NCBI RefSeq assembly: GCF_027627575.1
Contig: NZ_CP114065.1
Span: forward strand, 5,270,001 to 5,334,000
Reading direction: 5' to 3'
DNA length: 64,000 nt
Source of the DNA: Kribbella sp. CA-293567
Lineage (GTDB): Bacteria; Actinomycetota; Actinomycetes; Propionibacteriales; Kribbellaceae
The notes beneath the pieces are model-generated. The model saw only the letters and a list, made by a program, of their open reading frames with translations. It searched no databases and was not told the origin of the DNA. Below are positions 24,605-34,072 of this stretch, piece by piece. A program made the position numbers and the translations under genes. Position 1 is the stretch's first letter, and each line of letters begins with the position of its first letter.

Positions 24605-25381
24605 CTACCGCTCGGGGGTGTTCTGGCGGTCGGGGCCGCCGGCGTGGCCGCGGTACGCGGTCTCGGCCGAGCCTGCCGACGTCCGCTGACCGATCGGCGG
24701 GTTGAACCCGACCCGGGCGAGCCGGTCGAGCTCGACGGCATCGCGTTGCGCCTGGTTCGCCACCGGACCCGCCTCGTCGAACCCTTCGCGCAGGTTCCGC
24801 AGCTCCGACTTCGCCTGCTGGACGTTCTGCTCCGCCGACCGCCCGGTGCTGGCGACGCTCGACGAGGTCAGGTCCTGCAGATTCCCGTTCCGCGCCTGGT
24901 CGACCATCGGCTCGACGTTGCCCTGGGCAACGGCGAACTTCCGGGACACCTGCTCCACCTGCCGCCCGGCGGTCCGAACTGCCGCGTCGAGCGTGTCCAG
25001 CCGCTGCCTCAGGCCGGCCGTCACCTCACTGCGCTGCTCCGGAACCTGGGTGAGCTCGTCCAGCGACCGGCGACCCTCCGTCAGCCGATCACGGGTCTGG
25101 TCCAGCTGGGAGCGCACGTCGCCGATCAGCTCCTCGCCCTGCCCGAGCCGGCGGTACACGTCGGACGCGTGGTCCTGGGCATCGCGCAGGAACCGCGCCG
25201 GGTCGTCGGACCGGCCCGCCAGGCTGCCGCTGTAGTTCAGCTCTTCGACGCTGCCCTCGATCTGACGCGTCACCTGACCGAGATCCTCGGCAGCGTTGGC
25301 CGCCCTGGTCAACGAACCCCGCGCCTCCTGGATCGACTGCGCGACGTGATCGGCCAGCTCAGCGGCCCGCTGGGCGCTCAT
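24605..25381 (-). CDS. Hypothetical coiled-coil protein
   Basis: A 258-residue hydrophilic protein without signal peptide or membrane helix. Residues 1-200 are almost continuous heptad-like helices rich in Gln, Glu, Arg and Leu (EDLGQVTRQIEGSVEEL, QLDQTRDRLTEGRRSLDEL), followed by a disordered Gly/Thr tail ending in RQNTPER. I recognise no family. Its ATG overlaps the stop of the small upstream gene by 4 bases, so the two likely form a complex. A structural or scaffold role is possible but unproven. Confidence 0.65.
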   Translation of the reverse strand: MSAQRAAELADHVAQSIQEARGSLTRAANAAEDLGQVTRQIEGSVEELNYSGSLAGRSDDPARFLRDAQDHASDVYRRLGQGEELIGDVRSQLDQTRDRLTEGRRSLDELTQVPEQRSEVTAGLRQRLDTLDAAVRTAGRQVEQVSRKFAVAQGNVEPMVDQARNGNLQDLTSSSVASTGRSAEQNVQQAKSELRNLREGFDEAGPVANQAQRDAVELDRLARVGFNPPIGQRTSAGSAETAYRGHAGGPDRQNTPER

Positions 25382-25557
25382 CGGGTCTCCCGCGGCTCAT
25401 CGCCGGGCGCTGCGGCCAGTTGGTCGTCGTCGGCGAGCGCCTGGCGCAGGAGCGCGCTGACGTCCTCGATCTCGGCCCGGGCCTCCCGCAGGTTCTGGTA
25501 GGCGGTCTGTCCGTCCACCACCGGTACCTGCTGCTCCGGCGACTGCTGCTGATCCAC
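25378..25557 (-). CDS. Small hydrophilic helical protein coupled to the coiled-coil protein
   Basis: A 59-residue acidic protein with Gln-rich head (DQQQSPEQQ) and one long helix (NLREARAEIEDVSALLRQAL). The GTG at 25557 is chosen because AAGGAG lies 9 bases upstream; the longer start at 25623 has none. Overlap of 4 bases with the coiled-coil gene suggests a stoichiometric partner. No family recognised. Confidence 0.6.
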   Translation of the reverse strand: MDQQQSPEQQVPVVDGQTAYQNLREARAEIEDVSALLRQALADDDQLAAAPGDEPRETR

Positions 25558-25660
25558 GGTCGATAACTCCTTCTGGCGACGAACCACTGGTCGACTCGCG
25601 AGCCTAGACCTCGCCAGGCTCACGGGTGGTACGACGTACCGGGTGGGCGGTCGGCTCCCA

Positions 25661-25677
25661 CCGGTACGGCGTACCGG
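25661..25677 (-). terminator. Short hairpin after uppS
   Basis: CCGGTAC (25661-25667) and GTACCGG (25671-25677) form a perfect 7-bp stem with a 3-base loop, 4 bp past the uppS stop in the minus direction. It may end the uppS transcript; there is no T-tract. Confidence 0.4.
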
Positions 25678-25680
25678 CTG

Positions 25681-26511
25681 TCAGGCCGGTTCGACCTGGT
25701 TGGGAACGGCACCGCCGTAGCGGCGGTCGCGCTCGGCGTAGAGCTCGATCGCGCGCCAGAGGTCCCGGCGGTCGAAGTCTGGCCAGAGGGTGTCGAGGAA
25801 GACCATCTCGGCGTACGCGAGCTGCCAGACCAGGAAGTTGGAGGTGCGCTGCTCCCCCGACGACCGGACGAACAGGTCGACCGGCGGGATGTCGGGGTGG
25901 TAGAGGTGTCGCGCGATCGTCTTCTCGGTGATCCGGTCGGGCCGGAGCCGGCCGGCCGCGACCTCCGCCGCGATCGACTTCATCGCGTCCGCGATCTCCG
26001 CCTGGCCGCCGTAGTTCACGCAGAACTGGAGCGTGATGGTGTCGTTGTCCTTGGTCCGCTCCTGCGCGTACTCGAGCTCGTCGATCACGCTCTTCCACAA
26101 CCGCGGCCGCCGCCCGGACCACACCACCCGCACGCCCATCGCGTCCAGTTCGTCACGCCGGCGGTGGATCACGTCGCGGTTGAACCCCATCAGGAACCGG
26201 ACCTCCTCCGGAGACCGGGCCCAGTTCTCGGTCGAGAACGCGTACGCCGAGATGTACTTCACCCCGATGTCGATCCCGCCCCGGATCACGTCGAGCAGCG
26301 ACGACTCGCCCGCCTTGTGCCCCTCGGTCCGCGGCTGGTTGCGGGCCTTCGCCCAGCGCCCGTTGCCGTCCATCACGATCGCCACGTGGTTCGGCACCAG
26401 TTCCGGCGGAATCGCCGGCGGCCGGGCTCCCGACGGGTGCGGCTCCGGAGCAACCACCTCTCCCCGCGTACCCCGCTCCACCCGACCCCGGCGACGACCA
26501 ATTGGCGACAT
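25681..26511 (-). CDS. uppS: Isoprenyl transferase (undecaprenyl/decaprenyl diphosphate synthase type)
   Basis: Cis-prenyltransferase of 276 residues that builds the polyprenyl carrier for peptidoglycan and arabinogalactan-type polymers. Catalytic signature VAIVMDGNGRWAKAR with the key Asp, helix AYAFSTENWARSPEEV, NYGGQAEI and the C-terminal DLFVRSSGEQRTSNFLVWQLAYAE region match the family. ATG at 26511 follows GGAGGA by 7 bases. It lies downstream of recO on the same strand, an arrangement common in actinobacteria. Confidence 0.95.
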   Translation of the reverse strand: MSPIGRRRGRVERGTRGEVVAPEPHPSGARPPAIPPELVPNHVAIVMDGNGRWAKARNQPRTEGHKAGESSLLDVIRGGIDIGVKYISAYAFSTENWARSPEEVRFLMGFNRDVIHRRRDELDAMGVRVVWSGRRPRLWKSVIDELEYAQERTKDNDTITLQFCVNYGGQAEIADAMKSIAAEVAAGRLRPDRITEKTIARHLYHPDIPPVDLFVRSSGEQRTSNFLVWQLAYAEMVFLDTLWPDFDRRDLWRAIELYAERDRRYGGAVPNQVEPA

Positions 26512-26564
26512 ACCCAGATCCTCCCAAACCCGCCGCGCCGCGCGACCACCGCCCGGCGCGCGAC

Positions 26565-27329
26565 TCAGGCTTCCGCGGGCAGGTCGAGCTGGGCGGCTTG
26601 CGTCGAGAGGTCCAGGTGGCGGAGGGAACGCAGGCGGTCGAGGTGGTAGGTGGTGAAGGCGGAGACGAGGGTGGAGGCTTCGCGGCGGGTTCGCGGGTCG
26701 GTGCGTTCCGCGGTGGGCCAGTCGCCGGTGAGCAGGGCTGCCAGCAGGTTGACCGTGACGGGCGCGGGCATCGCGGAGGCGGGTGGGCGGCAGGTGGCGC
26801 AGACCATCCCGCCGGCGGCGGGGTTGAAGGCGCGGTGCGGGCCTTGCTCGCCGCACTTCGCGCAGTCGTCGAAGGACGGCGCATAACCGGAGATCGCCAG
26901 CGAACGGAGCAGGAACGAGTCCAGGATCAGGCCGGGAGTGCGCTCGCCGACCGAGAGCACGCGGAGGGCGCCGGCCAGCAGCAAGTGCTGCTGGGTGGCG
27001 GGTTCCTTCTCCTCGACGACCAGCCGATCGGCGGTCTCGAGCAGCACGGTGCCGGTGGTGTAGCGGGCGTAGTCGCTGACGATGCCCAGCCCGTACGGCG
27101 CGATCGAGACCGCCTGGGTGACCACGTCGAGGCTGCGGCCGGTCGCGAGCTGCAGGTCGACGTGGCTGAACGGTTCGAGCTGGGCGCCGAACCGGGACGA
27201 CGTCCGCCGGACACCCTTCGCGACCGCGCGGATCTTGCCGTGCCCCCGGGTCAGGAGCGTGGCGATCCGATCGGCTTCGCCCAGCTTCTGGACCCGGAGC
27301 ACGATCGCTTCGTCACGGTAGAGCGGCAC
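26565..27329 (-). CDS. recO: DNA repair protein RecO
   Basis: Recombination mediator that helps RecA load at gaps, working with RecF and RecR. 254 residues: N-terminal OB fold beginning YRDEAIVLRVQKLGEADRI, GKIRAVAKGVRRTSSRFG, and a zinc ribbon with CAKC and CATC. GTG start. No special local regulation visible. Confidence 0.95.
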   Translation of the reverse strand: MPLYRDEAIVLRVQKLGEADRIATLLTRGHGKIRAVAKGVRRTSSRFGAQLEPFSHVDLQLATGRSLDVVTQAVSIAPYGLGIVSDYARYTTGTVLLETADRLVVEEKEPATQQHLLLAGALRVLSVGERTPGLILDSFLLRSLAISGYAPSFDDCAKCGEQGPHRAFNPAAGGMVCATCRPPASAMPAPVTVNLLAALLTGDWPTAERTDPRTRREASTLVSAFTTYHLDRLRSLRHLDLSTQAAQLDLPAEA

Positions 27330-27365
27330 CTGGACAGTGTCTCAGGTCCCGCCGACACACCGCCG

Positions 27366-28193
27366 TCAGCTCTTGGCCAGGTGCTCCGCGAGGCCGATCG
27401 GCGCCCGCCCGGTGAGGTCCCGCACCGCGCTGCTCACCCCGCTCAGCTCACCACTGGCGATCGCCGCGTACGACGTCACCCAGCCGGCGACCTCCCACGG
27501 CGCCGCCCCGAACCCCTCGCGCGACCGGTAGGCCTCGTCGAGCGTCTCGGCCTCGTACCGGATCGGCCGCCCCCACGCCTCGCTCATCAACCCGGCCGCC
27601 TCGGTCAGCGTGAACGCCTCCGGCCCGGTCAGGTCGTACGTCGCGCCCGAGTGCTCGGCCGACCTCAGCACGGCAGCGGCGACCTCGGCCACGTCGTCCC
27701 GGGCCACCGCGGCCACCCGCCCGTCCCCGGCCGGCCCGCGGATCACCCCGTCCTCACCGACGAACCCGGGCACGAAGTCGAGGTACAGGTTGTCCCGCAG
27801 GAACGTGAACTCCACCCCGGTGCCGCGCAGATGCTCCTCGGTGTGCCAGTGATCGCGCGCGAAGGTGAAGGTCGCGGCCGCCGAGGCACCGACGAACGAC
27901 GTGTACACGATCCGCCGTACGCCGGCCGCCACCGCCGCGTCGACAGTTGCCGTATGCAAGGACACCCGATCCGCCGATTCAGTTGCACTCAGCAACAAAA
28001 GCGTCGTCACCCCGTCCAGCGCGTTCAGCAGCGCCGGTCCCTCCCCGTACGCCGCCTGCGCCACCTCCGCACCGGGCAGCTCGGGCGCCCGCGCCGGATC
28101 CCGGACGATCAGCCGCTGCGGCACGCCGTCCACAGCCAGGCGCCGAGCGACCCGCGATCCGAGCTGACCGGTGGCCCCGGTCACGCCGATCAC
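27366..28193 (-). CDS. NmrA-like NAD(P)-binding protein
   Basis: A 275-residue atypical short-chain dehydrogenase. Rossmann motif GVTGATGQLGSRVA at the N-terminus, then LLLLSATES, YTSFVGASA and LRDNLYLDFVPGF; the canonical SDR Tyr-x3-Lys is not obvious, as in NmrA/azoreductase-like quinone oxidoreductases. GTG at 28193 overlaps the aldo/keto reductase stop (GTGA), so the two redox genes are coupled. Substrate unknown. Confidence 0.85.
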   Translation of the reverse strand: MIGVTGATGQLGSRVARRLAVDGVPQRLIVRDPARAPELPGAEVAQAAYGEGPALLNALDGVTTLLLLSATESADRVSLHTATVDAAVAAGVRRIVYTSFVGASAAATFTFARDHWHTEEHLRGTGVEFTFLRDNLYLDFVPGFVGEDGVIRGPAGDGRVAAVARDDVAEVAAAVLRSAEHSGATYDLTGPEAFTLTEAAGLMSEAWGRPIRYEAETLDEAYRSREGFGAAPWEVAGWVTSYAAIASGELSGVSSAVRDLTGRAPIGLAEHLAKS

Positions 28194-29179
28194 TTGCCCA
28201 CCTGGTTCATCCCGCTCGGGGCGTACCGGTCCCCCGACACCGCGTCCGGCGGGAACGCCGCATCCAGCGCGGCCAGCTCCTCGGCGGTCAGCGAAACGTC
28301 GACGGCGCCGAGGTTCTCGGCCAGGTACTTCCGCCGCTTGGTGCCCGGGATCGGCACGACGTCGTTGCCTTGCGCAAGCAACCAGGCCAGCGCGAGCTGA
28401 CTCGGCAGCACTCCCTTCTCCGCGGCCAGGGTCCGCACCTTGGCGACCAGGTCGAGGTTGCGCTGGAAGTTCTCGCCACTGAACCGCGGCAGCCCGCGCC
28501 GCATGTCGTCGGGCTCGAAGTCGTCGGGCGAGGTGATCTGCCCGGTCAGGAAGCCGCGGCCCAGCGGGCTGAACGGCACGAACCCGATCCCCAGCTCCCG
28601 CAGCGTCGGCAGTACGCCGGTCTCCGGGTCCCGCGTCCACAGCGACCACTCGCTCTGCACCGCGCTGATCGGGTGCACCGCATGCGCTGCCCGCACGGTC
28701 TCGCCCGAGACCTCCGACAGGCCGAGGTAGCGGACCTTGCCGGCCTGGACCGCGGCGGCCATCGCCCCCACGGTCTCCTCGATCGGCACCTCGGGATCGC
28801 GCCGGTGCAGGTACCACAGGTCCACCGAGTCCACGCCGAGCCGGCGCAGCGAAGCATCGATGGCAGCCGCCGCGTACTCCGGTCTGCCGTTCACCACAGT
28901 AGGCGTCGCCTGATCGGAGGCCGACCGCTGGAACCCGAACTTGGTGGCCAGCACCACCTCGTCACGGCGCCCGGCCAGGGCACGCCCGACCAGTTCCTCG
29001 TTCGCTCCGTCGCCGTACACGTCGGCGGTGTCGATGAAGGTGCAGCCCGCGTCGATCGCGGCGTGCACGGTGGCGATCGACTCCGCCTCGTCACCCTGGA
29101 CGCCGTACGACTGGGACATCCCCATGCAGCCGAGGCCGAGGCTGGAAACGGTCAGTTCTCCGAGCTGGGATTCACGCAT
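28190..29179 (-). CDS. Aldo/keto reductase
   Basis: NADPH-dependent oxidoreductase of 329 residues. Catalytic tetrad residues visible: Asp and Tyr in FIDTADVYGDG, Lys in VLATKFGF, His in LWYLHRRDPEV. C-terminal IPGTKRRKYLAENLGA is the cofactor-binding region. Close to the AKR13-like/Tas type. Coupled to the NmrA-like gene downstream; divergent from the FtsX-type permease across 216 bp in which I see no confident promoter or gene. Confidence 0.93.
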   Translation of the reverse strand: MRESQLGELTVSSLGLGCMGMSQSYGVQGDEAESIATVHAAIDAGCTFIDTADVYGDGANEELVGRALAGRRDEVVLATKFGFQRSASDQATPTVVNGRPEYAAAAIDASLRRLGVDSVDLWYLHRRDPEVPIEETVGAMAAAVQAGKVRYLGLSEVSGETVRAAHAVHPISAVQSEWSLWTRDPETGVLPTLRELGIGFVPFSPLGRGFLTGQITSPDDFEPDDMRRGLPRFSGENFQRNLDLVAKVRTLAAEKGVLPSQLALAWLLAQGNDVVPIPGTKRRKYLAENLGAVDVSLTAEELAALDAAFPPDAVSGDRYAPSGMNQVGK

Positions 29180-29395
29180 GCACCGAACCTACCGCCGGAC
29201 CGGCCGGTCGTGCTGGAGGGGCACGGCCGGCGAGACCCGGACACCATCGGTAGCCGGCCGTTGCCGTTCCGCAGCGGCGCCGGCGCCAGAGGTGACGACT
29301 CTGTGTCATTTGGCCGCCGACCGGCTGTGAAGACCCCGAGATCCGTATCTTCGGCCAGAACCAAGCGATTTCCCGGCGGCTAGGGGTGGCCACTG

Positions 29396-32300
29396 ATGTT
29401 TCTGCGGCAGGCTCTGCGGTACCGATGGTCCCAGATGCTCGTCCTGGCAGGGGTGAGCGTGCTGATCGGTACCTGCGCGGCGTTCGCTCCGTGGTTCTCC
29501 CGCGCCGTCGAGCAGACGGTGACGACCGAGACCCTGGACAACCAGTGGCTTTCGGCCGCCTGGCAACTGGAGGGGACACCGCCGCCGGCCGTCGGCGGGC
29601 CGGCCACGGCACCCCCGCCCGAGGAGCTGGCTCAGCTCGTCCCGGCCGACCTGCAACCGCTGTTCAGCCCACCCTCGCTGGGCATGACAGTGCCGGTCGA
29701 CTGGGGCCCACAGGGCAAGAAGGTGAACATCCAGGGCAGGCTGCTCTGGCGCGACGGCTACTGCGACCGGCTGGTGATGACCGCGGGCCGCTGTCCCGGT
29801 GCCGCGAACGAGATCGTCCTCTCGACCGCGGACCTGAAGAACTTCGGCGCCGGCATCGGCGCCACTCTGAAGGCGAACTCCAGCAACTACGCCGGCGGCG
29901 GCACCCTTCGCGTCGTCGGCATCTACCAGGCCGACGACGCGGACGACTACTGGTACGGCCGTGGCCCCACGGGCCATTCGAGGCAGGCCAGCGAGACGCG
30001 CCCTGCCGTTTCCGACTATCTGCTCACCGGCCGCGACACCCTGGCGAAGGGCTGGGGTGCTCGCTCGACCTTGGACACCCGTCCGCTGGCCGGCAGGATC
30101 CGGGTCGACAACCTGGACCGCCTTCGCCACGTCACCGACGACGCCGACGCGCGAGCGGCCGACCTCCGTCTGACCGCCAGTAACACCTCCGGTCTGGTCG
30201 GCCTGATCGACGGCATCGAGGTAGAACGCCGCCAGGCAGCGACGATCATCCCGCTGGTGATGGTGCAGGTCGCGTTGTTCGGCGTCGTCGTACTGGCTCT
30301 CGCGCTGGCTGCCGTGGTCGACCAACGCCGCCCGGAGCTCGCGGTCTCCCGTCTGCGGGGATCCGGCGCTCGACGGTCCGGCCGGGCGCTGGCCGGGGAG
30401 CTGGCCGTTCCGGTTCTGATCGGCACCCTGGCAGGCCTCTTGGTGGGCTTCGGCGTGATGATGATCGTCCGCAGTACCTGGTTGAACGGCGGAGCTCCAT
30501 TGGAGCTGCCCTGGACAGTCCTGGCCGCGGTCGCGCTGGCGGCCGCCGTCGGACTCGCCGTGGTGGCCTGGTCGGTACGGACCGTCGTCCGGCAGCCGAT
30601 CTCCACCCTGCTCCGGCGGATCGCCCCGCGCCGCCGCGGCCGGACGGTCGGCCTGATCGACATCGTCGTCATCGTCGTTGCCTCGGCCGGCTTGATCGGT
30701 GCCCTGACCGGCGGCGGCCGTGGCCCCCTGCCGGTCCTGACGCCGAGCCTGCTGGCACTCGCGGTCGGGTTGTCGTTCGCGCACCTGCTGCTGCCGGCCT
30801 CCGGCCTGATCAGTCGCCGTGCGTTGCGCGGCGGTCGGCTCGGTCTTGCGCTGGGCGCGCTCCAGGTTGCCCGCCGCCCCGCCGTGACTCGCATCGTCGC
30901 CGTGGTCGCCGTCGCGACCGCCCTGGTGAGCTTCGCCGGTCAGGCCTCGTCCGTCGCCGACCGCAACCGGGACTACCGGGCCGGCTACGAGATCGGCGCC
31001 GAGGGAGTGCTGGCGATGGAGGTCAACACCTTCAGGGACTTCACCTCGGCGGTCGACCGGATCGACAAGGATCGCAACTGGCTGACCCCGGTGGTGCTGT
31101 CCTACCCCTCGAACACCGGCGGCCTGCGGGCCCTGATGATCGAGCCGGACAGCTTCCGGCGGATCGCCTTCCACGGCGACCAGCTCACCGACGACGAGGG
31201 GTTCGGCAAGCTCGGCGCTCCGACCTCGCCGCCCGCGGTACAGCTGCGAGGCAAGCGGCTGACGATCAGGGCAACGCCCGGCGAGCTGGCGCCGTACTCG
31301 CGGCCCACGCTGGACGGCGAGATGATCGAGCCCCCACCGCCGGCCAGGTCGGTCGTCCTGCAGGCGACGGTCTTCAGCCTGCGGACCGGATCGCGGTACG
31401 TCGTCCAGTTCGCTCCGCTGAAGCTGGTCCCGGGTAAACCGGTCGAGGTCAGCACCGAGATCGACTGCGCGCAGTCCTGCGAGCTGATCCGGCTGGGCGT
31501 CGTGCGTGAACTCGGCGACACGGCCGGACTGCGTGGCAAGGTCACCATCGACAACGTCTCGACCGAGACCCAGCCGACCGTTCCGCTCGGTAGGGCGGCT
31601 GACTGGCAGACCACCCAGCGGCTGGGCGGTGACGCGGCGCAGGGCAGCATCGTGGCGGCGGACGGACCGCCGAACGGTCTGGTCCTGGACGTCACCACCA
31701 TGGGCGCCGAACTCAATCTCCAGACCAGCCGGATCCCGGCTGAGCTGCCGGCCCTGGTGACACCGGACCACACGGTCAGTGAGGCGCAGACCGTCCCCGG
31801 CCTGGACGGCATCGGGATCGGGATCGAGAAGCTCGACCGGCTGCGCAGCTCGGTCCCCCGCTATACCGAGCACACCTCCGTGGTCGATCAGGAGAGTGTG
31901 CGCCGGCTGGGCGGCAGCGTGGCCGACACGAGTACCGACTTCGAGATCTGGCTGAACGCGGAAGGCCTGGCGAACTCCGGCGAGATCATCGCGGGGCTCG
32001 CGAAGTCGGGCATCAGCGCCACCGTCGTCGACCGGCGCTCGGAACGGGTCGGCACCTACGGCCGCTCGGCCAGCGCCCTCGCGCTCCAGCTCACGCCGGT
32101 GATCGGGGTGGCCGGGTGGGCGCTGGCGATCATCGTGCTGCTGCTGATGATCGTCACCTCGTGGCGCTCCCGGGCCCAGGACTACGCGAGCCTGCGGATC
32201 ACCGGCGTACCGGCTTCGACGACGGGACATGCCGCGCGCTGGGAGCAGACGGGTCCGGTCGCGCTGGCGGCGTTGCTCGGTTCGGCCTGCGGCGTGCTCG

Positions 32301-32503
32301 GCGCGTACGTCGCGCTGCCGATGATCCCGTTGTTCGCGCCGACCTCCCAACCGTCCCCGATCCCGCTCGACCTGGCCGTCAACTGGCCCGTCGCGCTGAC
32401 TCTCACGCTGGCCAGTACGGCGATCATGGCCGCGACCACCCTGCTGCTCGGCACCGGCGTCAACCGCCGGGCCGGCTACGCCCGGATCCGGGAGGAACTG
32501 TGA
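29396..32503 (+). CDS. Large FtsX-like ABC transporter permease
   Basis: A 1035-residue membrane protein: first helix near residues 12-32, a large extracytoplasmic domain (about 35-270), a block of helices (about 280-510), a second extracytoplasmic domain (about 525-880) and a final helix block (about 895-1030). It belongs to the duplicated FtsX/MacB-like class that does not make a pore for small ions but transmits force or exports lipids, peptides or lipoproteins. ATG follows AGGGGTGG. Directly followed by two ATPases in overlapping frames and a secreted protein, which may be a client or partner. Confidence 0.9.
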   Translation: MFLRQALRYRWSQMLVLAGVSVLIGTCAAFAPWFSRAVEQTVTTETLDNQWLSAAWQLEGTPPPAVGGPATAPPPEELAQLVPADLQPLFSPPSLGMTVPVDWGPQGKKVNIQGRLLWRDGYCDRLVMTAGRCPGAANEIVLSTADLKNFGAGIGATLKANSSNYAGGGTLRVVGIYQADDADDYWYGRGPTGHSRQASETRPAVSDYLLTGRDTLAKGWGARSTLDTRPLAGRIRVDNLDRLRHVTDDADARAADLRLTASNTSGLVGLIDGIEVERRQAATIIPLVMVQVALFGVVVLALALAAVVDQRRPELAVSRLRGSGARRSGRALAGELAVPVLIGTLAGLLVGFGVMMIVRSTWLNGGAPLELPWTVLAAVALAAAVGLAVVAWSVRTVVRQPISTLLRRIAPRRRGRTVGLIDIVVIVVASAGLIGALTGGGRGPLPVLTPSLLALAVGLSFAHLLLPASGLISRRALRGGRLGLALGALQVARRPAVTRIVAVVAVATALVSFAGQASSVADRNRDYRAGYEIGAEGVLAMEVNTFRDFTSAVDRIDKDRNWLTPVVLSYPSNTGGLRALMIEPDSFRRIAFHGDQLTDDEGFGKLGAPTSPPAVQLRGKRLTIRATPGELAPYSRPTLDGEMIEPPPPARSVVLQATVFSLRTGSRYVVQFAPLKLVPGKPVEVSTEIDCAQSCELIRLGVVRELGDTAGLRGKVTIDNVSTETQPTVPLGRAADWQTTQRLGGDAAQGSIVAADGPPNGLVLDVTTMGAELNLQTSRIPAELPALVTPDHTVSEAQTVPGLDGIGIGIEKLDRLRSSVPRYTEHTSVVDQESVRRLGGSVADTSTDFEIWLNAEGLANSGEIIAGLAKSGISATVVDRRSERVGTYGRSASALALQLTPVIGVAGWALAIIVLLLMIVTSWRSRAQDYASLRITGVPASTTGHAARWEQTGPVALAALLGSACGVLGAYVALPMIPLFAPTSQPSPIPLDLAVNWPVALTLTLASTAIMAATTLLLGTGVNRRAGYARIREEL

Positions 32504-33342
32504 TGACCGGTCTCGCGATCAAGACGTCCGGCCTGGTGCACATCTATCGCAGCCAGGGGCACGACGTCGCGGCCCTGTCCGGCATCGGGATCAGCGTCCG
32601 GGCGGGCGAGCTGGTCGGCCTGCTCGGTCCGTCCGGCGCCGGCAAGTCCACCCTGCTGCAGTTGTGCGGTGGTCTGCTGACCCCGAGCGCCGGGCGGCTG
32701 CAGATCGGCGATCACCACGTCGCCGGGATGACCGAGGCCGAGCTGGACCGGATGCGCGCGGGTGACGTCGGCATCGTCCTGCAGGGCGCCGGCCGCAACC
32801 TGATCCCGTACCTCACGCCTGAGGACAACGTTCGGTACGCACAGCGCGCCGCCGTCCGCGGCCGGTCGTTGCCCACTCCGCGGGAGGTGCTGGAGCTCGT
32901 TGGCCTGAGCAACCACTATCGGACTCCGCTGGAGCGGCTCACACCCGGCCAGATCCAGCTCTGCGCGGTCGCCGTCGGGATCGCTACCTTCCCCGGACTG
33001 CTGCTCGCCGACGAACCGACCAGCCAGCTCGACCACCGGGCGCGGGACGAAGTACTGGCGGCCATCTCGACGGTCAACAAGGCGACCGGGATGACCGTGC
33101 TGCTGATCACCCACGACCCCGAGGTGGCCGCCGTACTGCCGCGGACGATCACCATCAAGGACGGCCGGATCGCGTCGGAGGGCCGCGCGGGCGAGGAGTT
33201 CGCGGTGGTCGCGACCGACGGCTCGTTGCCGCTGCCTCCGCATATCGCGGAACTGCTGCCACCGGGGACGTTGGTGCGGGTCACCACCACCGAGGACGGC
33301 GAGGTCCGGCTGACGCCGATCGAGCAGGAGGACGAGGCATGA
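32503..33342 (+). CDS. ABC transporter ATPase with altered signature motif
   Basis: A 279-residue ATPase of the FtsE/LolD class. Walker A LLGPSGAGKST, Walker B LLLADEPTSQLD and switch His in LITHDPEV are intact, but the signature is LTPGQIQL where LSGGQ is expected. As a second complete ATPase gene follows, the two may form a heterodimer with one degenerate catalytic site. A C-terminal extension (about 230-279) follows the ATPase core. TGATG overlap with the permease. Confidence 0.88.
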   Translation: MTGLAIKTSGLVHIYRSQGHDVAALSGIGISVRAGELVGLLGPSGAGKSTLLQLCGGLLTPSAGRLQIGDHHVAGMTEAELDRMRAGDVGIVLQGAGRNLIPYLTPEDNVRYAQRAAVRGRSLPTPREVLELVGLSNHYRTPLERLTPGQIQLCAVAVGIATFPGLLLADEPTSQLDHRARDEVLAAISTVNKATGMTVLLITHDPEVAAVLPRTITIKDGRIASEGRAGEEFAVVATDGSLPLPPHIAELLPPGTLVRVTTTEDGEVRLTPIEQEDEA

Positions 33343-34016
33343 TCACGGTCACCAACCTCACCGTCGCGTACGACGACCTGGTCGCGGTCGCGGACGTCTC
33401 GCTGCGGGTGCCGCCCGGTTGTGTGCTGGCGGTCAGCGGTCCCTCCGGCGCCGGCAAGAGTTCGTTGCTCTGGGCAATCGCCGGAGCGGTGATGGCGAAG
33501 TCGGGCACGGTCGAGGTCGACGGGCTGGAGATCATGGACCGGCCCGCGGCCGCGGCGCACGGCGTCGTCCTGATCCCGCAGGGCAACGGGCTGGCGCGGG
33601 TGCTGACGGCGCGGGAGAACCTGGCGATGCCGTTGCTCGCGGAGCGAAAGCTGCCCAGCGACGAGGACGAACGAGCGGAGACGTTGGAGTCGATCGACGA
33701 CACCATCCTGGCAGCGCTCACCGCCGTCGGACTGGAGGAGAGCGGCGACCATCTGGTCGAGGAGTTGTCCGGTGGCGAGCAGCAGCGGGTGGCGGTGGCG
33801 CGCGGGCTGGCCCAACGCGGCAAGGTGATCCTCGCCGACGAGTCGACCAGCGAGCTCGACAGCGCCAACCGGGAACGCGTGCTCGAACTGCTGCGCGCGG
33901 AAGCAGACCGGGGTGCGGCGGTCATCATCGCCACCCACGACCCGAGCGTCGCGGCCGGCGCCGACGGGCACGCCCTGATGGACGAGGGCCGCCTGACCTG
34001 GGAGCGCCGGCTGTAA
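33339..34016 (+). CDS. ABC transporter ATPase (second, canonical)
   Basis: A 225-residue ATPase with Walker A SGPSGAGKSS, signature LSGGEQQR, Walker B VILADESTSELD (Glu-Ser in place of Glu-Pro) and His in IATHDPSV. ATGA overlap with the upstream ATPase. Likely provides the active signature side in a heterodimer with the protein at 32503. Confidence 0.9.
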   Translation: MITVTNLTVAYDDLVAVADVSLRVPPGCVLAVSGPSGAGKSSLLWAIAGAVMAKSGTVEVDGLEIMDRPAAAAHGVVLIPQGNGLARVLTARENLAMPLLAERKLPSDEDERAETLESIDDTILAALTAVGLEESGDHLVEELSGGEQQRVAVARGLAQRGKVILADESTSELDSANRERVLELLRAEADRGAAVIIATHDPSVAAGADGHALMDEGRLTWERRL

Positions 34017-34072
34017 CTTTCGGAGTACCGCCCGCATCTAGCTGTAGGACAACAGCAGAGAGGGATGGGCGC

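Noticed and set aside
29180..29395. Search for a gene or promoter in the 216-bp gap before the FtsX permease
   Set aside because: No frame with ribosome site; TATCTT near 29348 lacks a -35 box, so no promoter is claimed.
29306..32350. 1014-codon open frame on the minus strand
   Set aside because: It lies antisense to the FtsX-type permease and has the Arg/Gly/His-rich composition of a GC-rich shadow frame, no ribosome site and no domain.
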